Shown one piece after another: positions 49,681 to 58,576 of a stretch of DNA of 64,000 bases; position 1 is the first letter of the stretch; every line of letters begins with the position of its first letter. The translations under genes and the position numbers were made by a program. This stretch comes from DATCLS01 sp036563805. Lineage in GTDB: Bacteria > Actinomycetota > Acidimicrobiia > Acidimicrobiales > VFJN01. The notes below the pieces were generated by a model that was not told where the DNA came from, ran no database searches, and saw nothing but the letters and a program-made list of their open reading frames with translations. The stretch lies in the NCBI GenBank assembly GCA_036563805.1, contig DATCLS010000039.1, forward strand, positions 38,234 to 102,233, given 5' to 3'.

Positions 49681-50649
49681 GTGGCTGTCGTCACCATGAA
49701 GCAGCTGCTGGAGGCCGGGGTCCACTTCGGCCACCAGACCCGCCGTTGGAACCCGAAGATGAAGCGGTTCATCTTCGGTGAGCGCAACGGCATCTACATC
49801 ATCGACCTCCAGCAGACGCTGAGCCGCATCGAGACCGCCTACACGTTCGTGCGCGACGTGGTCGCCAAGGGCGGCACCGTGCTGTTCGTCGGCACGAAGA
49901 AGCAGGCGCAGGAGCCGATCCAGCAGTACGCCGAGAAGTGCGGCATGCCGTACGTCAACGAGCGCTGGCTCGGCGGCATGCTGACCAACTTCCAGACGAT
50001 CAACAAGCGCGTCGGCAAGATGCTCGAGTACGAGCGCATGCGCGACTCGGGCGAGTTCGACGCCATGCCGAAGAAGGAGGCCCTGCTGCTGGGCCGCGAG
50101 CTGGACAAGCTCGAGCGCTACCTGGGCGGCATCCGCAACATGGACAAGCTGCCCGACGCCGTCTTCGTGCTCGACACGAAGAAGGAGCACATCGCGGTGA
50201 CCGAGGCCAACAAGCTCGGCATCCCGGTCGTGGCGGTCGTCGACACCAACTGCGACCCCGACGTCATCGACTACGTCATCCCCGGCAACGACGACGCCAT
50301 CCGTTCCGGCACCCTCCTGTGCCGGGTCGTCGCCGACGCGGTGATCGAGGGCAAGCACATGGCGTCGCTCCGCAGCTCGGCCCCGGCCCGGTCGGCCGAC
50401 GACGAGCGGCGGATCGCCCTCGAGCAGGCCGAGGCCCGCCGCCAGGCCCTGGCCGAGGCCCGCCAGCGCGAGGCCCGGCTGGCCGCTGGCGGCGCCCGCC
50501 GCGGCCGCGCCCCCCAGGCCGACGCCCAGCCCGCGGCCGCCGAGGCCCAGCCCGCCGCCGACGCCCAGCCCGCGGCCGCCGAGGCCCAGCCCGCGGCCGC
50601 CGAGGCCGCCGCCGACACCCCCGAACCCAGCGAGAGTCAGGAGTCCTGA
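49681..50649 (+). CDS. rpsB: 30S ribosomal protein uS2
   Basis: The first 250 residues are classical uS2 (MAVVTMKQLLEAGVHFGHQT, RNGIYIIDLQQTLSRIETAY, NERWLGGMLTNFQTI, PDAVFVLDTKKEHIAVTEAN). The protein extends to 322 aa with a basic/alanine segment and a tail built from repeats of AAAEAQP/AADAQP; such C-terminal extensions occur in actinobacterial S2 but are variable. The start is GTG 49681 with GAGGAGAA upstream. A TAAGCT near 49586 may be the promoter. It is followed directly by tsf. Confidence 0.97.
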   Translation: MAVVTMKQLLEAGVHFGHQTRRWNPKMKRFIFGERNGIYIIDLQQTLSRIETAYTFVRDVVAKGGTVLFVGTKKQAQEPIQQYAEKCGMPYVNERWLGGMLTNFQTINKRVGKMLEYERMRDSGEFDAMPKKEALLLGRELDKLERYLGGIRNMDKLPDAVFVLDTKKEHIAVTEANKLGIPVVAVVDTNCDPDVIDYVIPGNDDAIRSGTLLCRVVADAVIEGKHMASLRSSAPARSADDERRIALEQAEARRQALAEARQREARLAAGGARRGRAPQADAQPAAAEAQPAADAQPAAAEAQPAAAEAAADTPEPSESQES

Positions 50650-50654
50650 GCCAG

Positions 50655-51455
50655 ATGGCCGACTTCACCGCCAAGGACGTGCAGACCCTGCGCCAGGCCA
50701 CCGGCGCCGGGATGATGGACGCCAAGAAGGCGCTCACCGACGCCGCCGGCGATTTCGAGCAGGCCAAGAAGCTCCTCCGCGAGCGGGGCCTGGCCAAGGC
50801 CAGCGACCGCGTCAACCGCGAGAACGCCGAGGGCGCCATCGCCATCGGCGTGTCCGACGGCACGGCCGCCCTGGTCGAGCTCAAGTGCGAGACCGACTTC
50901 GTCGCCAAGTCCGACCGGTTCGTCGACCTCACCCAGCAGCTCGCCGACTCGGTGGCGGCCAAGGGCGAGGCCGGTGTCGACGACCACAAGGACGCCGTCG
51001 ACGACCTGAAGGTCACCCTCAAGGAGAACATCGACGTCGGGCGCGTCGTCGTCCTCCCGGTCGAGGAGGGCCAGTCGCTCGGCACCTACCTGCACCAGCA
51101 GGAGGGCCGGGGCGTCAACGGCGTGCTGGTGGTCGTGGAGGGCGGCTCCGAGGAGCTGGCACACGACGTCGCCGTGCACGTGGCCTTCGCCAAGCCGGAG
51201 TACCTGACCCGCGACGAGGTGCCCGCCGAGACGGTCGCCGAGGAGCGCGAGACGCTGCTCAAGCTGACCAAGGCCGAGGGCAAGCCCGAGGCCGCCTGGG
51301 AGAAGATCGTCGAAGGCCGGCTCACGGGGTGGTACAAGGAGCGGGTGCTCGTCGACCAGCCCTACGTCCGCGACGAGAAGCAGACCGTCGGCCAGCTCGT
51401 CGGCAACGCCGGCGCCTCCATCGTCCGCTTCGGCCAGCTGTTCATCGGCGGGTGA
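50655..51455 (+). CDS. tsf: Elongation factor Ts
   Basis: EF-Ts recycles EF-Tu by exchanging GDP for GTP. The 266-aa protein has the N-terminal UBA-like motif MADFTAKDVQTLRQATGAGM, then MDAKKALTDAAGDFEQAKKL. The EF-Tu-contacting ELKCETDFVAKSDRF and the dimerisation/core domains follow. A C-terminal EYLTRDEVPAETVAEERETL motif is also seen. ATG 50655 lies 5 bp after the rpsB stop, with AGGAG overlapping the end of rpsB, so the pair is coupled. Length is normal. Confidence 0.97.
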   Translation: MADFTAKDVQTLRQATGAGMMDAKKALTDAAGDFEQAKKLLRERGLAKASDRVNRENAEGAIAIGVSDGTAALVELKCETDFVAKSDRFVDLTQQLADSVAAKGEAGVDDHKDAVDDLKVTLKENIDVGRVVVLPVEEGQSLGTYLHQQEGRGVNGVLVVVEGGSEELAHDVAVHVAFAKPEYLTRDEVPAETVAEERETLLKLTKAEGKPEAAWEKIVEGRLTGWYKERVLVDQPYVRDEKQTVGQLVGNAGASIVRFGQLFIGG

Positions 51456-51466
51456 GGGGAGGGCCG

Positions 51467-52198
51467 GTGTCCACCAAAGTGAGCACCGGCTACCGCAGGG
51501 TATTGGTGAAGCTCTCCGGCGAGGCCTTCGCCGGGGACGAGGGCTACGGCATCGACGGCGGCGTCCTCGAGTTCATCGCGAGCGAGATCGTCGACGTCCG
51601 TCAGTCGACGGGCGTCGACGTCGCCGTCGTCGTCGGCGGGGGCAACATCTGGCGGGGCATGACCGGCGCGGGCGCCGGCATGGACCGGGCCCAGGCCGAC
51701 TACATGGGCATGCTGGCCACGCTCATCAACGCCCTGGCGCTGCAGGACACGCTCGAGCGGTTGGGCCAGCCCACCCGCGTGCAGACGGCGATCCACATGG
51801 CGCAGGTGGCCGAGCCCTACATCCGACGCCGGGCGATCCGGCACCTCGAGAAGGGCCGGGTGGTCATCTTCGCCGGCGGTACCGGCAACCCCTTCTTCAC
51901 GACCGACACGGCGGCCGCGCTGCGGGCCGTCGAGGTCGAGGCCGACGTGATGCTGCGCGGCACCCACTCGGGGGTCGACGGCCTGTACACCGACGACCCC
52001 CGCACCAACGCGGAGGCCACGAAGCTCGACGAGGTCAGCTACCTCGACGTGCTCAACCGCGGCCTCCGGGCGATGGACTCCACCGCCATCACCCTCTGCA
52101 TGGACAACAAGCTCCCCATCGTGGTCTTCGACTTGTTGGGCAAGGGCAACGTTCGTGCCATCGTCGAGGGTGAGGCGATCGGTACGCTCATCCGCTAG
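51467..52198 (+). CDS. pyrH: Uridylate kinase
   Basis: PyrH phosphorylates UMP to UDP in pyrimidine nucleotide synthesis. The 243-aa protein has RRVLVKLSGEAFAGDEGYGI, VVVGGGNIWRG, and DYMGMLATLINALALQDTLE. It also has the nucleotide-binding GGTGNPFFTTDTAAALRAVE motif of the bacterial amino-acid-kinase-fold UMP kinases. The start is GTG 51467, 11 bp after tsf, with GAGGGGAGGG upstream. Order rpsB-tsf-pyrH-frr is the standard bacterial cluster. Confidence 0.96.
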   Translation: MSTKVSTGYRRVLVKLSGEAFAGDEGYGIDGGVLEFIASEIVDVRQSTGVDVAVVVGGGNIWRGMTGAGAGMDRAQADYMGMLATLINALALQDTLERLGQPTRVQTAIHMAQVAEPYIRRRAIRHLEKGRVVIFAGGTGNPFFTTDTAAALRAVEVEADVMLRGTHSGVDGLYTDDPRTNAEATKLDEVSYLDVLNRGLRAMDSTAITLCMDNKLPIVVFDLLGKGNVRAIVEGEAIGTLIR

Positions 52199-52257
52199 GC
52201 GCCTGCCGGTGGGGTCCGGTTGCCTCGGACCCCACGCATCGACGAGGAGCGGCTCCC

Positions 52258-52830
52258 GTGACCGACGACGACATGATCTCGATGATCCTGGACGAGGCCC
52301 GCGACAAGATGGCGAAAGCGGTCAGCCACTCCCGGGCCGAGTTCGGCACGGTCCGTACGGGGCGGGCCACGCCGGCCCTGGTCGAGAAGCTGCCGGTCGA
52401 CTACTACGGCGCCGAGGTGCCCCTGCAGCAGGTCGCCGGCTTCAGCGTGCCCGAGGCCCGCACGCTGGTGATCAGTCCCTACGACCGCAACTCGCTCGCC
52501 GCCATCGAGAAGGCCATCCAGCACAGCGACCTGGGGTTGTCGCCGAGCAACGACGGCAACGTCATCCGGCTCAACTTCCCGCCGCTGACGGCCGAGCGTC
52601 GCAAGGAGCTGGTCCGCCTCGTGCGGAACATGGCCGAGGAGGGGCGGGTGAGCATCCGCCAGGCCCGGCGCGCCGCCCGCCACGACTTGGAGGCCCTCGA
52701 GAAGGACGGCGACATCTCGGCCGACGAGCTGACCCGGGCCGAGAAGGAGCTCGACAAGCTCACCCACAGCCACGAGGCCGAGGTCGACAAGGCGCTGGAG
52801 CTCAAGGAGCAGGAGCTCCTCGAGGTCTGA
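52258..52830 (+). CDS. frr: Ribosome recycling factor
   Basis: RRF, with EF-G, splits post-termination ribosomes. The 190-aa protein has the two-domain pattern, with the helical part KMAKAVSHSRAEFGTVRTGR and the beta domain PVDYYGAEVPLQQVAGFSVP, LVISPYDRNSLAAIEKAIQ. The conserved NVIRLNFPPLTAERRKELV is followed by long C-terminal helices. The start is GTG 52258. It lies 59 bp after pyrH and 123 bp before cdsA on the same strand. Confidence 0.96.
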   Translation: MTDDDMISMILDEARDKMAKAVSHSRAEFGTVRTGRATPALVEKLPVDYYGAEVPLQQVAGFSVPEARTLVISPYDRNSLAAIEKAIQHSDLGLSPSNDGNVIRLNFPPLTAERRKELVRLVRNMAEEGRVSIRQARRAARHDLEALEKDGDISADELTRAEKELDKLTHSHEAEVDKALELKEQELLEV

Positions 52831-52953
52831 GCGTCCGAGCCCGGGCGGGCCGAAACCGAGCTATGCCACCACCTGGGCCGGTGGCGCGTGCAGGATGGAC
52901 CCGAAGGAGACGCTGACGACACCGCGGGGTGGGCCCGACGGAGGGAGATCGAT

Positions 52954-54585
52954 GTGAGCGACTGGGACGAGCGCCACGAGAAGCCGCAACGCGACCCCAC
53001 CGAAGGTGTGCGCATCATCGGTGCCGACGAGGCGGCGGAGGCGCTCGAGCGCGGTGACGTCCGGAGGCGGCTGTCGGAGGACGAGCCCCGTTTCGGCGAC
53101 CGCCCGCCCCAGCCCCCGGTCGACGGCCCCCGGCCGGCTCTCCGGTTCCCGCTCACCAACGACGATCCGGCTAGCTTCGAGCGGCCGGCCACCCAGCCGG
53201 TGCAACCCCGCACGCAGGCTCCCGAGCTCTCGCACTGGGCGGGCTCAGCCGCCGAGGAGGTCCCCAACATGAGCCGGCGCGACCCCCGCGACCCCGACGA
53301 CGGGGCCTGGTCGCCCTACGGCGAGCCCGAACCCCGCTGGCGCGACGACGAGCCGGTGGAGCCGGCCACGCGTACCTGGGCCCCGCCCGAGCCCGGCCCG
53401 GTGGGCTACGACGACCCGGTCGACGCGCCGGCCGGCCGATCGGTGTTCGCGGACGTGCCCGACGACCCGGGCGCCTACGACGACTACGACGACGACCCCT
53501 ACGGCGCGCCGGCCGGCGACGGCTACGGCGCCGCCTACGACGACGGCGTGGCTGTCCCCCCGCCCCCGCCGCCGGGACCGGTGCCCGGCCCCGGCCGGGG
53601 CGTCGATCCCGAGGTCGACCCGTACGACGACGAGTACGGCTACGACGACGAGTACTACGAGGCCGACCCGGGCTACGCGGACGTGCCGGGCGACCCCGGC
53701 GGCCCGCCGGTGGCGGGCGACGTGCGCCAGTCGGCGCGGGCCCGCCGCCGCGCCGGCGGGCGGGGCAGCGACCGCGACATGCGGTCGGCGGTCGGCGTGG
53801 GCGTGCTGTTCGCGGCCGTGGCGCTGGCCCTGTTCGCCTTCGCCGGCCCGCTCGGCGGCATGGTGGTGGCCGTCCCGGTCATCACCTACGCCTCCTACGA
53901 GTTCTTCGTGGCCGTGCACCGGGCCGGGTTCCAGCCGCTGCTGCCCGTGGGCGTGGCCGCGACGGCCGCGTCGGTGATCGTGGCCTACAACTACGGCGAG
54001 CAGGCGATACCGCTCGTGCTCGTGTTGACGGCCGCGGTCTGCTTCCTGTGGTACCTGGTCAACGCGGGCGGCGACCGGCCGGCGGCCAACATCGGCGTGA
54101 CGCTGCTCGGGGTCGTGTGGATCGGCGTGTTCGGCTCGTTCGCCGGCCTGCTGCTCAGCGTGCCCACCCACGGCGTCGCCTTCCTGCTCGCCGCCGTGAT
54201 CCCCACCGTGGCTTACGACATCGGGGGCCTGTTCGTGGGGCGCAGCGCCGGCTCGCGCGCCCTGTCGTCGGCCAGCCCCAACAAGACGATCGAGGGCCTG
54301 GCCGGCGGGATGTTCCTGGCCGTGGTGGCCGGCGTCGTGTTCGCCATGGTCGAGGTCACGCCGTTCGCCGGCATGGGCGACGGGCTCAAGGTCGGCCTGG
54401 TGGCGGCCCTGGCCGCGCCGATCGGCGACCTGGCCGAGTCGCTCATCAAACGCGATCTCGACGTCAAGGACATGGGCTCGATCCTGCCCGGCCACGGCGG
54501 CCTGCTCGACCGCTTCGACGCCATGCTGTTCGTGCTGCCGGCGATCTGGTACCTCTCCCGCCTGAGTGACTTCTTCCTCACCTAG
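52954..54585 (+). CDS. cdsA: Phosphatidate cytidylyltransferase with a long disordered N-terminal region
   Basis: CdsA makes CDP-diacylglycerol from phosphatidic acid and CTP at the membrane. The catalytic part is the C-terminal 270 residues, with about eight hydrophobic helices and the family signature around SLIKRDLDVKDMGSILPGHG (Lys-Arg and Asp residues) plus the GGLLDRFDA end. The first 260 residues are hydrophilic, rich in Asp, Pro, Tyr and Gly (for example DPYDDEYGYDDEYYEADPGY) and look disordered. This makes the protein 543 aa, about twice the usual length. GTG 52954 was chosen for its GGAGGGAG site. The role of the extension is unknown. Confidence 0.92.
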   Translation: MSDWDERHEKPQRDPTEGVRIIGADEAAEALERGDVRRRLSEDEPRFGDRPPQPPVDGPRPALRFPLTNDDPASFERPATQPVQPRTQAPELSHWAGSAAEEVPNMSRRDPRDPDDGAWSPYGEPEPRWRDDEPVEPATRTWAPPEPGPVGYDDPVDAPAGRSVFADVPDDPGAYDDYDDDPYGAPAGDGYGAAYDDGVAVPPPPPPGPVPGPGRGVDPEVDPYDDEYGYDDEYYEADPGYADVPGDPGGPPVAGDVRQSARARRRAGGRGSDRDMRSAVGVGVLFAAVALALFAFAGPLGGMVVAVPVITYASYEFFVAVHRAGFQPLLPVGVAATAASVIVAYNYGEQAIPLVLVLTAAVCFLWYLVNAGGDRPAANIGVTLLGVVWIGVFGSFAGLLLSVPTHGVAFLLAAVIPTVAYDIGGLFVGRSAGSRALSSASPNKTIEGLAGGMFLAVVAGVVFAMVEVTPFAGMGDGLKVGLVAALAAPIGDLAESLIKRDLDVKDMGSILPGHGGLLDRFDAMLFVLPAIWYLSRLSDFFLT

Positions 54586-54746
54586 AACCTGTCCCGTACG
54601 TCCGGTGTGCGGATCTCCGAGCCAGGTTCCTCGCTGGCAAGGATCGACGACGCAGCCTGTCATCAGCACAGGCGATGGAGGAGGACGCGGCCAGCGGCGG
54701 GTCTGGCCGGAGAGGCGTGCGCCATGGCGCACGGGACAGGCCCTAG
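54582..54746 (+). repeat. 157-nt hairpin element flanked by CTAG (MITE-like or structured RNA)
   Basis: From 54586 to 54742 the sequence folds almost completely on itself. CCTGTCCCGT (54588-54597) pairs with ACGGGACAGG (54731-54740), then 54604-54619 with 54708-54723, 54621-54625 with 54703-54707, CGCTGGC (54632-54638) with GCCAGCG (54690-54696), and an apical GCCTGT/ACAGGC stem (54655-54660/54668-54673). CTAG occurs at both ends (54582-54585, 54743-54746), like a 4-bp target duplication. Eight paired positions are G-U on the plus strand. The left CTAG holds the cdsA stop codon and the right one the -10 of dxr. Confidence 0.6.
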
Positions 54747-54749
54747 TCT
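54744..54749 (+). promoter_or_regulatory. Putative -10 hexamer of dxr (leaderless)
   Basis: TAGTCT ends 7 nt before GTG 54757 and overlaps the right border of the hairpin element. Confidence 0.5.
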
Positions 54750-54756
54750 TCAGGGC

Positions 54757-55941
54757 GTGGGTCCCGCTGCCGTGACGACCGTCGCCATCGCCGGGTCCAC
54801 GGGGTCCATCGGCACCCAGGCGATCGACGTCGTCAACGCCGAGCCCGAGCGGTTCGAGGTCGTGGCCCTCGGCGCCTGGTCGTCGGTCGACCGGCTGGCC
54901 GAACAGGCCCACCAGCTCCGGCCCAAGCTGGTCGTCATCGGCGACGAGCGCCGGGCGGGCGAGCTGGCCGAGCGGGTGCCGCCTGGCACCGAGGTGGCCG
55001 CGGGCGTCGACGCCCTGGCCGAGCTGGGCGGCGTGGCTGACGTGTGCGTGAACGGCGTGGTCGGGTTCGCCGGCCTGCGGGTCACGCTGGCCGCCATCGA
55101 GGCCGGGCGCCGGCTGGCCCTGGCCAACAAGGAGTCGCTGATCGCCGGCGGCCCGGTCGTGCAGGCCGCCCTGGGCCGGCCGGGGGCCGGGCACATCGTG
55201 CCGGTCGACTCCGAGCACGGCGCCATCCACCAGTGCCTGGCCGCCAACGTCACCGGCGACGCCCGTCGCCTGTCCCGCATCGTGCTCACCGCCAGCGGCG
55301 GGCCGTTCCGGGGGAAGAGCCGAGCCGAGCTGGCGGAGGTCACCGTCGACGACGCCCTGGCCCACCCGACCTGGTCGATGGGCCCCAAGATCACCGTCGA
55401 CTCGTCGACGCTCATGAACAAGGGCCTCGAGGTCATCGAGGCCCACGAGCTGTTCGGCGCCGACTACGACCGCATCGAGGTCGTCGTCCACCCCCAGTCG
55501 ATCGTGCACTCGATGGTCGAGCTGTCCGACGGCTCGACGATCGCCCAGCTGTCGCTGCCGGACATGCGGCTGCCGATCGGCTACGCGCTGGCTTGGCCCG
55601 ACCGGATCGGCACGCCGTTCGGGCGCATCGACTGGTCCGAGCTGCGCCGCCTCGACTTCGAGCCGCCCGACCACGAGGCGTTCCCGTGCCTGGGCCTCGC
55701 CTACGCGGCCGGCCGTGCCGGCGAGACCGCCCCGGCCGTGCTCAACGCCGCCAACGAGGAGGCCGTGGCCGCCTTCCTCGACGGGCGCATCCCCTGGGTC
55801 GGCATCCCCGACGTTCTCGAAGCCGTGCTTCACCGGCATGATGGAGGCCGAGCCGACAGCGTGGAGGCCGTGATCGAGGCCGATCGTCGGGGCCGGGAGG
55901 GCGCCCGGCTGCGGATCGACGAGATCGGAAGGACCCGATGA
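54757..55941 (+). CDS. dxr: 1-deoxy-D-xylulose-5-phosphate reductoisomerase
   Basis: Dxr converts DXP to 2-C-methylerythritol-4-phosphate with NADPH, the first committed step of the MEP isoprenoid pathway. The 394-aa protein has the nucleotide loop AIAGSTGSIGTQ near residue 12. It also has LALANKESLIAGG, the metal/substrate motif PVDSEHGAIHQCL, TASGGPFRGKS, and WSMGPKITVDSSTLMNKGLE. GTG 54757 is favoured as a leaderless start; GTG 54772 is an alternative. The gene overlaps rseP by 4 bp (ATGA), and ispG of the same pathway follows, forming the conserved dxr-rseP-ispG operon. Confidence 0.96.
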   Translation: MGPAAVTTVAIAGSTGSIGTQAIDVVNAEPERFEVVALGAWSSVDRLAEQAHQLRPKLVVIGDERRAGELAERVPPGTEVAAGVDALAELGGVADVCVNGVVGFAGLRVTLAAIEAGRRLALANKESLIAGGPVVQAALGRPGAGHIVPVDSEHGAIHQCLAANVTGDARRLSRIVLTASGGPFRGKSRAELAEVTVDDALAHPTWSMGPKITVDSSTLMNKGLEVIEAHELFGADYDRIEVVVHPQSIVHSMVELSDGSTIAQLSLPDMRLPIGYALAWPDRIGTPFGRIDWSELRRLDFEPPDHEAFPCLGLAYAAGRAGETAPAVLNAANEEAVAAFLDGRIPWVGIPDVLEAVLHRHDGGRADSVEAVIEADRRGREGARLRIDEIGRTR

Positions 55942-57314
55942 CCCAGACCGACCGAGCCGACGACGAGGGCGTTCCACCGCCGCCTCCGCCTCCGGCGCCG
56001 TCGGGCGGGCCCGGCGGGCCGCCCCGTCCCGAGCTGGTCGACGAGAAGACCGCGGGGCGCCTCGGCTTGGCCGCCATCGTCGGCCTGTTGCTGGTCCTCG
56101 GCGTGGCGGCCGGGTGGATCTACGTGTGGATCGTGCTCGGCATCGTCGTGATGATCTTCCTGCACGAGCTGGGCCACTTCGCCACCGCCAAGTGGACCGG
56201 CATGAAGGTCACCGAGTTCTTCATCAGCTTCGGGCCCAAGATCTGGTCGTTCCGCCGGGGCGAGACCGAGTACGGGCTGAAGGCGATCCCGGCCGGCGCC
56301 TACGTCCGCATCGTCGGCATGAACAACCTCGACGAGATCGACGACCCGGCCGACGAGCCCCGCACCTACCGCCAGCAGTCGTTCCCCAAGCGGCTGCTGG
56401 TCGTGTCCGCCGGCTCGATCATGCACATGGTCCAGGCGTGGGTGCTGCTCGTCCTGGCCATCGGGGTGTTCGGGATCCCGGGTGGCAGCGTCACCGACCC
56501 CGACAGCGGTGACATCGAGGCGTTCCCGGTGGCGGCCGTGGTCGCCGACAGCGCCGCCGAGCGGGCCGGGTTCGAGGACGGCGACCGCATCGTGGCCATC
56601 GACGGCGAGCCCGTGTCGGCCTACGGCGGCGACGACCTGGCCGACATCATCCGCACCCACGACGTGGGCGACGAGCTCACGTTCACGGTCGAGCGCGACG
56701 GCCGCGAGCGCGACCTGCGGGCCGAGCTGGGGGAGCGGCCGGCCAGCGCCGGCGGCGGCGAGCCCGGGTCGGTCTTCCTGGGCGTGTCGTCGAGCACCGT
56801 CTACGACAACGACGCCATCGGCTTGGGCGAGGCCATCGTGCGCTCGCCGGGCGAGATGGGCGGGTTCATCCGCGAGAGCGTGGCCGCGATCGTCGGCTTC
56901 TTCAGCCCCAGCGGTCTGGAGAACTACGCCGAGAACGTGACCCGGGGCGGCGAGGACGAGCCGGCGCCGAGCGGCGGCGGGGGCACCGGCGGCGACGAGG
57001 GCAACCGCATGGTGTCGATCGTCGGGGCCGTGCGCCTGGCGGCCGACGTCAGCGACCAGGGCATCGGGGCCCTGCTCGTGTTCTTCTTCGGCATCAACGT
57101 CTTCATCGGCCTGTTCAACATGCTGCCCCTGCTGCCGCTGGACGGCGGGCACGCCGCGGTCGCCATCTACGAGCGCATCCGCTCGCGCCGAAACCGCCGC
57201 TACCAGGTCGACATGGCCAAGCTGATGCCGCTGACCTACGCGGTCGTGCTCGTGCTGGTCGTGCTCGGGGCCACGGCCCTGTATCTCGACATCGTGAACC
57301 CCATCAACCTCTAG
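55938..57314 (+). CDS. rseP: Site-2 intramembrane metalloprotease RseP (M50)
   Basis: This 458-aa protease cleaves transmembrane anti-sigma factors or signal-peptide remnants within the membrane. After a proline-rich N-terminus and a first helix it has the zinc motif HELGH (residues 76-80), then a PDZ domain (VAAVVADSAAERAGFEDGDR). The third zinc ligand is in LPLDGGH (Asp402). A Gly-rich loop near residue 350 is additional. ATG 55938 overlaps the dxr stop. In mycobacteria the equivalent Rip1 lies at the same dxr-rip1-ispG position. Confidence 0.95.
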   Translation: MTQTDRADDEGVPPPPPPPAPSGGPGGPPRPELVDEKTAGRLGLAAIVGLLLVLGVAAGWIYVWIVLGIVVMIFLHELGHFATAKWTGMKVTEFFISFGPKIWSFRRGETEYGLKAIPAGAYVRIVGMNNLDEIDDPADEPRTYRQQSFPKRLLVVSAGSIMHMVQAWVLLVLAIGVFGIPGGSVTDPDSGDIEAFPVAAVVADSAAERAGFEDGDRIVAIDGEPVSAYGGDDLADIIRTHDVGDELTFTVERDGRERDLRAELGERPASAGGGEPGSVFLGVSSSTVYDNDAIGLGEAIVRSPGEMGGFIRESVAAIVGFFSPSGLENYAENVTRGGEDEPAPSGGGGTGGDEGNRMVSIVGAVRLAADVSDQGIGALLVFFFGINVFIGLFNMLPLLPLDGGHAAVAIYERIRSRRNRRYQVDMAKLMPLTYAVVLVLVVLGATALYLDIVNPINL

Positions 57315-57343
57315 TGCGCCAGGCCGTCTGAGGAAGGAGAGCA

Positions 57344-58576
57344 ATGGAGCTCGGGCAGTCCTCGTACCCGCGCCGGAAGACCCACCAGATCATGGTCGGG
57401 TCGGTGCCGGTCGGCGGCGGCGCGCCGATCACGGTGCAGTCGATGACGACCACCAAGACGGCCGACGTCGAGGGCACGCTGCAGCAGATCTACGACCTGG
57501 CCATGGCCGGGTGCGACATCGTCCGCTGCACCTGCAACGAGATCGAGGCCGCCGAGGGCCTGGCCCGGATCGTCCCCCGGTCGCCGGTGCCGATCGTGGC
57601 CGACATCCACCACCAGTACCGCATGGCGCTCGCCGCGCTCGAGGCCGGGGTCCACTGCCTGCGGCTGAACCCCGGCAACATCCGCAAGCCCGAGCACATC
57701 AAGGCGGTGGCGCAGGAGGCCAAGGACCGGGGCGTCCCCATCCGCATCGGCGTCAACGGCGGGTCGCTCGACCCGGCGCTCTACAAGAAGTACGGCGGCC
57801 GGGTGACGCCCGAGGCCATGGTCGAGTCCGCCCAGCAGGAGCTGGCCTACTTCGAGGAGGTCGGCTTCGACGACGTGAAGATCTCGGTCAAGGCGTCGTC
57901 GGTGCCGTTGATGGTCGAGGCCTACCGCCTGCTGGCCGACACGGTCGACCATCCGCTGCACCTGGGCGTGACCGAGGCGGGCCCGGCGCCGGGCGGGCTG
58001 ATCAAGGCCACGGCCGGCATCGCCACGCTGCTGGCCGAGGGGATCGGCGACACGATCCGCTACAGCCTGACCGCCGACCCGGTCGAGGAGGCCCGGGCCG
58101 GGCGGACGTTGCTCGAGTCGCTCGGCCTGCGCGAGCGCAAGAACGTCGACCTCATCGCCTGCCCGTCGTGCGGCCGGGCCGAGATCGACGTGATCGAGGT
58201 GGCCCGGCAGGCGCAGGCCGCGTTCGGCGACCGCGAGATCCCGCTGCAGGTGGCGGTCATGGGGTGCGTGGTCAACGGCCCGGGCGAGGCGAAGGACGCC
58301 GACCTCGGCATCGCCGCCGGCCGCAACAAGGGGCACCTGTTCGTGCGCGGCCAGAACGTGGCGGTCGTCCCCGAGGACGAGATGGTCGACACGCTGGTCG
58401 AGTGGGCCACCTACATCCACGAGCACGGGGTCGACGCCGCGCTCGAGCGGGCGTCCGCCACCCGCGAGCAAGCCCGCCGCGAGGCCGAGCGCGATCGGGC
58501 CGCGCTGCTCGACGCCAAGGGCGCGGACGCCAACCAGAGCGAGCAGCGCGTCGAAGTCATCCGCAAGCTGGGCTGA
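57344..58576 (+). CDS. ispG: 4-hydroxy-3-methylbut-2-enyl diphosphate synthase
   Basis: IspG is a [4Fe-4S] enzyme that converts MEcPP to HMBPP late in the MEP pathway. The 410-aa protein shows RRKTHQIMVGSVPVGGGAPI, the TIM-barrel motifs, and cluster ligands Cys273 and Cys276 (CPSCGR), Cys308 and Glu315 (GCVVNGPGE). A lysine/arginine-rich C-terminal extension of about 30 residues follows the conserved end. A strong GGAAGGAGA site precedes ATG 57344. It is the third gene of dxr-rseP-ispG. Confidence 0.96.
   Translation: MELGQSSYPRRKTHQIMVGSVPVGGGAPITVQSMTTTKTADVEGTLQQIYDLAMAGCDIVRCTCNEIEAAEGLARIVPRSPVPIVADIHHQYRMALAALEAGVHCLRLNPGNIRKPEHIKAVAQEAKDRGVPIRIGVNGGSLDPALYKKYGGRVTPEAMVESAQQELAYFEEVGFDDVKISVKASSVPLMVEAYRLLADTVDHPLHLGVTEAGPAPGGLIKATAGIATLLAEGIGDTIRYSLTADPVEEARAGRTLLESLGLRERKNVDLIACPSCGRAEIDVIEVARQAQAAFGDREIPLQVAVMGCVVNGPGEAKDADLGIAAGRNKGHLFVRGQNVAVVPEDEMVDTLVEWATYIHEHGVDAALERASATREQARREAERDRAALLDAKGADANQSEQRVEVIRKLG

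Noticed and set aside
54586..54742. Signal recognition particle (4.5S) RNA or RNase P RNA as the identity of the hairpin element
   Set aside because: The conserved SRP apical sequences (GGUCAGG, GGAAGCAGC type) are absent and the length is far too short for RNase P RNA.
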